From NCBI RefSeq assembly GCF_023061185.1, contig NZ_JAKGAK010000002.1, forward strand, positions 62,001 to 126,000: a stretch of 64,000 nucleotides of DNA. The letters are read 5' to 3'. The notes below the pieces were generated by a model that was not told where the DNA came from, ran no database searches, and worked only from the letters and a program-made list of their open reading frames with translations. This document shows, in pieces, positions 58,130 through 64,000 of this stretch. The translations under genes were made by a program, and so were the position numbers. Positions within the stretch are counted from its first letter, which is position 1. Each line of letters starts with the position of its first letter. This stretch comes from Chromohalobacter beijerinckii (GTDB taxonomy: Bacteria > Pseudomonadota > Gammaproteobacteria > Pseudomonadales > Halomonadaceae).

Positions 58130-58981
58130 ATGCAGGCACTGGCCCGTTGGGTAATGCGCGGTACGCCGCAGGCGGCGATGGTCGCATTGATTGCGGCGTT
58201 GATTCCCTGGTTGTTCTGGCTGAGTGCCGCCGTTGCTGCGTTGGTGACGTTACGTCGCGGCTTGGGCCCTGGTCTGCCTGTTGTGATTGCCGCTGCGTTG
58301 CCAGCTGGCTGGTGGTGGGTCCAAGGGGATGCCGTCCCGCTTGCCAGCGTTTTGTTGGTAACGCTGATGGCGACCATACTGCGCGCGCGGATGCGTTGGG
58401 GGGAGACCCTGATTGCCGGCATGCTGGTCTGTGTGGTGCTGGTGCAGTCCGGTATCTTCCTGCCACCGGGTGGGGCGGGTCCGCTGCTCGAGCAGGTACG
58501 CCAGAATTCGGCAGACGTCGACGCCATGCTCACCGAGTTGAGTGCTCAGGGTGTCTCCAGCGAACAGCTGGCAGGCATGTTGATCGGCGGCGTTACAGGG
58601 CTAGTGGTACTGCTTGCGGCAGTCGCTTGTTTGGCACTAGCGCGTAGTTGGCAAGCCGGGTTGTATAACCCCGGTGGCTTTCGTGACGAGTTCCATGCGC
58701 TGCGCTTGAACACCAAAGAGCTTTTGTTGCTGGTGGGCGTTGGCGTATTGGGCGTGCTGGTATCCATGCCGATGGCAACGATGCTGGCGTGGATACCCTT
58801 GCTCGTGGCGGGCATTGCGCTGGTGCATGGTTGGATTGGATTGAAGGGGATGAGCGGGTTCTGGTTGGTCGGCTTTTACGCATTGCTGCTGACGACCTGG
58901 CCCACGATTCTGGTTGTGCTGTTGCTGGCCGTTGTCGATACTTTCGCGGATTTCCGCGCACGCTTGGCCGGCAACCACTGA
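58130..58981 (+). CDS. DUF2232 (YybS-like) multi-pass membrane protein
   Basis: The 283-residue protein is almost wholly hydrophobic, with about eight helices and short polar loops. It lies between rpsR and rplI, a position where pseudomonads and halomonads have a membrane gene of this family; E. coli has none there. An amphipathic loop of about 40 residues (VRQNSADVDAMLTELSAQGVSSEQLAGML) lies in the middle. The function is unknown; a transport or lipid role is possible. ATG 58130 is 18 bases after rpsR, so it is cotranscribed. Confidence 0.78.
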   Translation: MQALARWVMRGTPQAAMVALIAALIPWLFWLSAAVAALVTLRRGLGPGLPVVIAAALPAGWWWVQGDAVPLASVLLVTLMATILRARMRWGETLIAGMLVCVVLVQSGIFLPPGGAGPLLEQVRQNSADVDAMLTELSAQGVSSEQLAGMLIGGVTGLVVLLAAVACLALARSWQAGLYNPGGFRDEFHALRLNTKELLLLVGVGVLGVLVSMPMATMLAWIPLLVAGIALVHGWIGLKGMSGFWLVGFYALLLTTWPTILVVLLLAVVDTFADFRARLAGNH

Positions 58982-58996
58982 TGAGAGGTTAACGAG

Positions 58997-59443
58997 ATGG
59001 ACGTCATTCTGCTCGATAAGATTGGCAAGCTGGGTAACTTGGGTGACCAAGTCGCTGTCAAGGCCGGTTACGGTCGCAACTACTTGGTGCCTTACGGTTT
59101 GGCCGTGCCGGCCACCAAGGAAAACGTTGCCGCTTTTGAAGCGCAACGTGCCGAGCTCGAAGCGCAAGCCGCAGAGCGTAAGTCCGAAGCCGAAGCGCGC
59201 GCTGAACAGCTGGCTGAAATCGAGTTGTCGTTGGTCGCCAAGGCCGGTGATGAAGGCAAGCTGTTCGGTTCCATCGGCCCGCGCGATCTGGCCGACGCAC
59301 TGACGCAGGCGGGTCTCGATGTGGTCAAGAGCGAAGTGCGCATGCCGGAAGGTCCGATTCGCCGGACCGGTGAGTATGACATTACGCTGCAGCTGCACGC
59401 GGAAGTCGCTACTAGCGTTCGCATCGTAATCGTGGCCGAGTAA
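58997..59443 (+). CDS. rplI: 50S ribosomal protein L9
   Basis: The 148-residue protein starts [43 protein letters not shown], the conserved L9 N-terminal domain, followed by the long connecting helix (Ala/Glu-rich) and the C-terminal domain ([42 protein letters not shown]). It is the last gene before the terminator at 59477-59507. Confidence 0.98.
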   Translation: MDVILLDKIGKLGNLGDQVAVKAGYGRNYLVPYGLAVPATKENVAAFEAQRAELEAQAAERKSEAEARAEQLAEIELSLVAKAGDEGKLFGSIGPRDLADALTQAGLDVVKSEVRMPEGPIRRTGEYDITLQLHAEVATSVRIVIVAE

Positions 59444-59476
59444 GCGACCACCGCCAGGCGACGACATGCCGGCATG

Positions 59477-59507
59477 GGGCGCGAAGGGTAACCTTCGCGC
59501 CCTTTTT
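59477..59507 (+). terminator. Rho-independent terminator after rplI
   Basis: GGGCGCGAAGG pairs perfectly with CCTTCGCGCCC around GTAA, followed by five T. Confidence 0.93.
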
Positions 59508-59652
59508 GTGCCATGAGCCAAGGTTTTGGGGTACGTGAAGGTACGGTTTATGAGATGCAACGGTATGGCTATCACGGCATCATAGGGGTGACCGACACGG
59601 TTAACGTGTGGGCTCTCGCCGACCTTCGATATCGACCGGTCAGGAAACGAGC

Positions 59653-61038
59653 ATGAGCGAATACGTCGAGCACGACCAGGAAACCGCGGCTCTCAAGGTG
59701 CCGCCGCACTCGCTGGAAGCTGAGCAATCAGTGCTCGGCGGGCTGATGCTGGATAACAGCGCCTGGGATACGGTCTCCGAGCGTCTGACCGCCGACGATT
59801 TCTATCGCTACGAACATCGTCTGACCTTCAATGCGATGGCGCAGCTCGCCGAAGCAGGGCATCCGCTCGATGTGGTCACGCTCTCGGAGGCGCTGGAAAA
59901 CCGCGATCAGTTGGAAGGTGTGGGCGGACTGGCTTACTTGGCCGAGCTGGCGCGCAACACGCCATCGGCGAGTAACATTCGCGCATATACCGATATCGTG
60001 CGCGAGCGTGCCACCTTGCGTAAGTTGATCCAGGCCGCCAATCAGATCGCCGAAGGGGCCTTTGCTCCGCAGGGCCGGCCCTCCGATGAGTTGGTCAACG
60101 AGGCCGAGCGCCTGGTGTTTCAGATCAGCGAGGATCGTCCCAAGACCGGTGGGGCGATCGGCATGAGCGACCTGCTCAGCAAGGCTGTCGATCGTATCGA
60201 CGAGCTTTTCAACATGCAGGGCGAGATGACGGGGCTTTCTTCCGGCTTCCGAGACCTGGATGAGATGACATCAGGGTTACAACCGTCGGATCTGGTGATC
60301 ATCGCCGGACGTCCTTCCATGGGCAAGACGACATTCGCCATGAATGTGGTCGAACATGCGGTCATCTCTAGCGACAAGCCGGTAGTGGTGTTTTCCATGG
60401 AGATGCCCGCCGATGCCTTGATGCTGCGCATGCTGTCCTCGTTGGGGCGTATCGACCAAACGCGCGTGCGGACCGGGCAGTTGGAAGACGAAGACTGGCC
60501 GCGCTTGACCTCGGCGGTCAATTTGCTCAAGGACAAGCAGCTCTTCATCGACGATACGGCAGGGCTTTCACCCAACGAGATGCGTTCACGTACTCGGCGT
60601 TTGGCGCGCGAGCACGGGAACATAGGCATGATCATGATCGACTATCTGCAGCTCATGCAGATCCCTGGCTTTTCCGAGAACCGTACCGGTGAGATTTCCG
60701 AAATCTCGCGCTCGCTCAAGGCCTTGGCTAAAGAGTTCAACTGTCCGGTCGTCGCGTTGTCGCAGCTCAACCGCTCGCTCGAGCAACGGCCCAACAAGCG
60801 CCCGGTAATGTCGGATCTTCGCGAGTCGGGGGCTATCGAGCAGGATGCTGACGTCATCGCCTTCGTCTATCGTGATGAAGTCTATAACCCCGACAATCCT
60901 GACAATCATGGCTTGGCTGAACTGATCATCGGCAAGCAGCGTAACGGTCCGATCGGGACCGTTCACATGGCCTTCATTGGCAAGTACACACGCTTTGAGG
61001 ATCTTGCTCCCGATAGCTACGGTCAGCATATGGGCTAG
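59653..61038 (+). CDS. dnaB: Replicative DNA helicase DnaB
   Basis: The 461-residue protein begins with the DnaB N-terminal domain (LKVPPHSLEAEQSVLGGLMLDNSAWDTVSERL). The RecA-like ATPase domain has Walker A GRPSMGKTTFA (Lys225) and Walker B region IGMIMIDYLQLMQI; then SRSLKALAKEFNCPVVALSQLNRSLEQRPNKRP and SGAIEQDADVI. No intein is present. ATG 59653 follows AGGAAA; an extended frame begins at 59608. It follows the ribosomal cluster, as in many gammaproteobacteria, in its own transcript after a terminator. Confidence 0.97.
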   Translation: MSEYVEHDQETAALKVPPHSLEAEQSVLGGLMLDNSAWDTVSERLTADDFYRYEHRLTFNAMAQLAEAGHPLDVVTLSEALENRDQLEGVGGLAYLAELARNTPSASNIRAYTDIVRERATLRKLIQAANQIAEGAFAPQGRPSDELVNEAERLVFQISEDRPKTGGAIGMSDLLSKAVDRIDELFNMQGEMTGLSSGFRDLDEMTSGLQPSDLVIIAGRPSMGKTTFAMNVVEHAVISSDKPVVVFSMEMPADALMLRMLSSLGRIDQTRVRTGQLEDEDWPRLTSAVNLLKDKQLFIDDTAGLSPNEMRSRTRRLAREHGNIGMIMIDYLQLMQIPGFSENRTGEISEISRSLKALAKEFNCPVVALSQLNRSLEQRPNKRPVMSDLRESGAIEQDADVIAFVYRDEVYNPDNPDNHGLAELIIGKQRNGPIGTVHMAFIGKYTRFEDLAPDSYGQHMG

Positions 61039-61106
61039 TGATGATGGCAAGGCAAACAGGCCGGTGTTGCCTTATAATGCCGGCTCGCAAGTGAACAGGA
61101 GGGGAG

Positions 61107-61406
61107 ATGGCGAGCGGATTTCAACGTGGCAAGAAACGTACCCCGAAACTCGAGGGGCGCGGCCAACTGGAAAGCGTCGAGCGTGAAGGGCCGTTCAAGG
61201 AATGGTTGGGGATGCCCGATCTCTACCGTTATTCCCTGGTCGTCGATGGTGAAACCTACAGCTATCAGACCGAAGACGCCGAACTTCCCGTCTCGGTCGG
61301 TGACCGTGTGGTGTTTCGTTACAAGGAAACCCGTGCGGGAAACTGGGTCGATCGAAATTCGCTCGGGGTGGCGATCGATCCCTCCACCTACCAGCGAGAT
61401 TCTTGA
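61107..61406 (+). CDS. Small uncharacterised soluble protein (99 aa)
   Basis: I do not recognise a named family. The N-terminus is basic (MASGFQRGKKRTPKLEGRG), and the rest looks beta-rich: LYRYSLVVDGETYSYQTEDAELPVSVGDRVVFRYKETRAGNWVDRNSLGVAI, which might form an OB- or SH3-like barrel. AGGAGGGGAG gives a strong ribosome site before ATG 61107. It follows dnaB after 68 bases. A nucleic-acid-binding role is only a guess. Confidence 0.7.
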   Translation: MASGFQRGKKRTPKLEGRGQLESVEREGPFKEWLGMPDLYRYSLVVDGETYSYQTEDAELPVSVGDRVVFRYKETRAGNWVDRNSLGVAIDPSTYQRDS

Positions 61407-61422
61407 GGCGTTAGTCTCGGTG

Positions 61423-61457
61423 GGCCAATGTCACATGAACGTCATGTGGCGTTGGCC
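61423..61457 (+). promoter_or_regulatory. Near-perfect 16-bp hairpin just before the EAL-domain gene start
   Basis: GGCCAATGTCACATGA (61423-61438) pairs with 61442-61457 over 16 positions (two G-T pairs) around a three-base loop. It ends two bases before the first possible ATG (61460), where a ribosome site would be. There is no T run. It could be an operator, a translational block, or a hairpin ending the upstream transcript. Confidence 0.6.
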
Positions 61458-61468
61458 TAATGAGACCC

Positions 61469-63268
61469 ATGACCGATACTCTTGCTCCCGCTTCCAGTGA
61501 TCAGTCGTCTGCACCGGCGCTATCCGATGTTGTGCGTGAAGAACGTATCGACGTTCATTTCCAGCCTATCGTGGCTATCCGCTCTGGGGGCGTATTCGCT
61601 TATGAAGCGCTGTCGCGTGGCCCCAGCGAAAGTATTTATGCCCATCTTCTGACGATGTTCGAAGCGGCCAGAAAGCAATCACTGCTAGCGCCGCTGGAAG
61701 CCGTCTGCCGACAGCATGCCATTACCGCTTGGGCGGCGGAAAGGCTCGACGAGCTGTTGTTCATCAATGTCTCTCCCGAGGTACTGCTAGATCCTCAGCA
61801 TCGCAATGGTGAAACCCTGCGTTTGCTCACACGGCTGGGTATACCCACGCACCGCCTAGTAATAGAGCTTACCGAACAGTCGCCGGGCATCGACCCCGAT
61901 CTCATGGCGGAAGCCGTGCGTCACTATCAATCGATGGGATTCACGATTGCGCTGGATGATCTGGGCGAGGGTTATGCAAGCTTGCGGCTCTGGTCACAAA
62001 TTCGCCCTGACTTCGTCAAGCTTGATCGGCATTTCGTGAGTGAGTTGGATCGTGACTATGTCAAGCGGCGGTTCGTACGGGCATTTTTGGACGTTGCTCA
62101 CGGGATGGGGTCTCGCGTGATCGCGGAGGGCGTCGAACGTGAAGAAGAGCTCGATTGCTTGCACGAGCTGGGTGTGGACTACTATCAAGGCTGGCTGTTC
62201 GCGCGGCCATCACCGACACCGAAAGCTGAGCGTGCCGCGCTGAACGAGCATCTTGCACACTTGGTCGCGCGCCAGAAAAGCCCCTCGCAGACAGGTATGG
62301 GTCGGCATATTTGCAAGGTGCTTCCTTCGCTTGGCATAACGGTAACGGTGGCCGAGGCAAGCGAGCGCTTCAGTTCCATGGCGGATGTAGGGGCGATGGC
62401 TGTGGTCGATGATCAGGCCATTCCCATTGGTGTGCTCACGCGTGAGGCAGTGATGGCGCTGGTGGGAAAACGCTTCGGCTTCGATTTGCATGGCCGAGAC
62501 CCAGTGACCAAGGCGATGCATGTAGCGCCGTTGTGTGTCGAAGTCACGGAGCCGCTCGATCAAGTATCGCGCAAGGTGACGGGGCGAGGAATCGACCAAC
62601 GCGACGAGCCATTCGTGGTTACCCAGCACGGGCGCTATGTGGGCATGGGTCAGTTAGTGGCGCTGCTGCAGCAAATCACTGAGGAGAAGGTGGCGATCGC
62701 ACGCCAGGCCAACCCGCTGACCCAGCTGCCAGGCAATGCGCCAATCCGAGCGGCGCTCGATGACTTCGTCGGCGAGCGCAAGCCATTCGTCGCCTGTTAT
62801 TTGGACCTCGATTATTTCAAGCCATTCAATGATCGTTTCGGTTATGTCATGGGCGACCAGGTGCTGCTGGATGTTGCAGTCACGCTGGATACCATGAAAG
62901 GTCAGCACGATTTCCTGGGACACCTGGGAGGGGGCGACTTCGTATTGTTGCTTGAGTCTCGAGAAGACTTGCATGGCTTCCTTGCGGCCTTGCAGCAAGC
63001 ATTCGTGGCGCGTTTTACGCCCCGTCTGCCTGTTGAGGTGGTTCGAGACAACGGGTTCATGGCGCAAGATCGGTTTGGGCAGGAGCGCTTTTTTGCGTTG
63101 CCACGCCTGTCGGTGGCGGCATTGTGTGTGCCCGCCGGTCAGGCTCCGCATAGCTTTGGCGATTATTGGAGCTCTCTCAAGCAAAGCGCCAAACGTGCTG
63201 TCAATGGGCGACTTGTCGTAAGGTTCAAGGAGGAAACGTTAGCGTCGAAACACGGTCTAACTCTTTAG
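61469..63268 (+). CDS. EAL-CBS-degenerate GGDEF protein (c-di-GMP phosphodiesterase)
   Basis: An approximately 600-residue cytoplasmic protein. The EAL domain (about residues 20-250) keeps YEALSRG, NVSPE, ELTEQ, the DDLGEG pair, VKLDRHFV, AEGVEREEEL and YYQGWLFARP, so phosphodiesterase activity is likely. A CBS pair follows (VTVAEASERFSSMADVGAMAVVDD), then a GGDEF domain with motif LGHLGGGDFVLLLES: GGGDF instead of GGDEF, probably inactive as a cyclase. ATG 61469 or 61460 are candidate starts; neither has a clear ribosome site. No signal peptide or membrane helix is seen. Confidence 0.85.
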   Translation: MTDTLAPASSDQSSAPALSDVVREERIDVHFQPIVAIRSGGVFAYEALSRGPSESIYAHLLTMFEAARKQSLLAPLEAVCRQHAITAWAAERLDELLFINVSPEVLLDPQHRNGETLRLLTRLGIPTHRLVIELTEQSPGIDPDLMAEAVRHYQSMGFTIALDDLGEGYASLRLWSQIRPDFVKLDRHFVSELDRDYVKRRFVRAFLDVAHGMGSRVIAEGVEREEELDCLHELGVDYYQGWLFARPSPTPKAERAALNEHLAHLVARQKSPSQTGMGRHICKVLPSLGITVTVAEASERFSSMADVGAMAVVDDQAIPIGVLTREAVMALVGKRFGFDLHGRDPVTKAMHVAPLCVEVTEPLDQVSRKVTGRGIDQRDEPFVVTQHGRYVGMGQLVALLQQITEEKVAIARQANPLTQLPGNAPIRAALDDFVGERKPFVACYLDLDYFKPFNDRFGYVMGDQVLLDVAVTLDTMKGQHDFLGHLGGGDFVLLLESREDLHGFLAALQQAFVARFTPRLPVEVVRDNGFMAQDRFGQERFFALPRLSVAALCVPAGQAPHSFGDYWSSLKQSAKRAVNGRLVVRFKEETLASKHGLTL

Positions 63269-63441
63269 TTGCGTACTGGCATCAATGTTGGAGTCATTAA
63301 TGCGGCGTGCAACGCGACATGCACCCCTTGCCTCTACCAGACTTATTGCAACATGCCTGTCATCTGAACAAGGCAAGCTGGGCGTACGCTGTGGTAGGTA
63401 GCGTATGTCGTGTCGAATTTTATTTTCTCAAGGAGAACGCT

Positions 63442-63744
63442 ATGGAAATCAACGAACTCAAACACTTCGTAGATGCGGAGCATAACTTCGAGATTCGCGT
63501 TATCAGCCACGCGGGCAGTCGTCTGTACCGCGTTGAGGTGGAGGACATCGAAGGTCAGCGCTACCCGCTGATGCGACGTGGCAAACCAATGTTGTTTCGT
63601 GCCTTGGACGATGTCTATGCCGAGCTCAAGCAGGCAGGGATCCATCGTGCTTATCTCGTACAGTGGGTTGCCCATGATGAGATGATCGGTCGTGACACGC
63701 ATTATCAATCCCCGCTGACTTCGCGCATGCCGTTGGTGTTTTGA
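63442..63744 (+). CDS. Small uncharacterised protein (100 aa)
   Basis: The 100-residue soluble protein is MEINELKHFVDAEHNFEIRVISHAGSRLYRVEVEDIEGQRYPLMRRGKPMLFRALDDVYAELKQAGIHRAYLVQWVAHDEMIG, with a mixed alpha/beta pattern. Similar small proteins of about this length are common in halomonads and pseudomonads (possibly DUF6482-type), but I cannot confirm a family. AAGGAGA lies before ATG 63442, which is why this start is preferred to an earlier open codon. Function unknown. Confidence 0.75.
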   Translation: MEINELKHFVDAEHNFEIRVISHAGSRLYRVEVEDIEGQRYPLMRRGKPMLFRALDDVYAELKQAGIHRAYLVQWVAHDEMIGRDTHYQSPLTSRMPLVF

Positions 63745-64000
63745 TCTCTCAAGCATGACTCACACAATGCGCGTTAAGCGCTCCATTCACCCACCGCAAT
63801 GCTGAATTGATAGCCCGGCGAGCAGCCGGGGCCTGGGTGCGAAGGCACCGGGCATCCCTCCTTCTTCACGACGTTATCCTCTATTATTGCCGCGCGTTTG
63901 TTCAGGGCATGCCATGTAGGCAGCTCAATGCCGTGCTAAAGCTTAGACGCATCTTATGCAGGTATTATACAAATCGTTCTCATAGTATAACGCGATAAGC
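63745..64000. other. Intergenic end of window with two GC hairpins
   Basis: No gene is supported in these 256 bases. Two consecutive stems are seen, CCCGGC/GCCGGG (63814-63830) and GGTGC/GCACC (63836-63849). No clean T run follows them. Confidence 0.5.

Overview
This window is ordinary core chromosome of a moderately halophilic gammaproteobacterium, most likely in the Halomonadaceae (Chromohalobacter/Halomonas type). This is inferred from the high G+C content, the acidic protein surfaces (notably the acidic linkers of the pyruvate dehydrogenase E2 subunit) and the gene orders seen. No prophage, transposase, CRISPR array or defence island was found. Genes are dense and coding is continuous.

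Layout. 1-1508: 3' end of radD (RadD/YejH helicase). 1604-4745: compact PQQ cofactor operon pqqABCDE, with stop/start overlaps between pqqB, C, D and E. 4860-7539: scpA-scpB-rluB. 7608-7922: three identical tRNA-Lys genes and a terminator. 8127-10755: nadA, nadC (opposite strand) and ampD. 11068-16005: aceE-aceF (pyruvate dehydrogenase E1 and E2). 16299-23999: adk, tsaB, uppP, rsmJ, plsB (opposite strand), a ClsB-type cardiolipin synthase and a UPF0149 protein. 24072-24638: a SprT-like metalloprotein.

The most interesting stretch is 24779-39359, an acetate-utilisation region. It holds acetyl-CoA synthetase, a CrbR/ErdR-type response regulator, a CrbS/MxtR-type hybrid kinase with a transporter-like N-terminus, a two-part Na+/solute symporter (DUF4212 plus SSS), a cNMP/CBS/nucleotidyltransferase protein and a DnaQ-type exonuclease. 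A manganese module (mntH-mntR, with a clear palindromic operator) sits between the regulator and the kinase. A 13-base motif is shared, in the same orientation relative to the genes, by the acs and symporter promoter regions. The likely logic is that the kinase senses acetate or carbon flux, phosphorylates the regulator, and so turns on acs and the uptake system.

39447-43552: ttcA facing an FNR/ANR-type regulator, an alpha/beta hydrolase, a five-gene tRNA-Val/Asp array and a second hydrolase. 43698-46985: fadH (2,4-dienoyl-CoA reductase) and a threonine aldolase. 47208-52070: the stress operon prkA(yeaG)-yeaH-spoVR(ycgB). 52213-53412: a stand-alone RAM domain and a membrane-anchored nuclease. 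53501-53820: three tRNA-Leu(CAG) genes on the minus strand. 54024-61038: rnr-rlmB, rpsF-rpsR-DUF2232-rplI and dnaB. 61107-63744: a small unknown protein, an EAL-CBS-degenerate GGDEF protein and another small unknown. The last 256 bases hold only hairpins.

No clearly new multi-gene system was recognised. The leads most worth following are the acetate region with its shared promoter motif and unknown membrane protein, the hairpin at the start of the EAL gene, the hairpins between aceE and aceF, and the calcium-site-like loop in the symporter.
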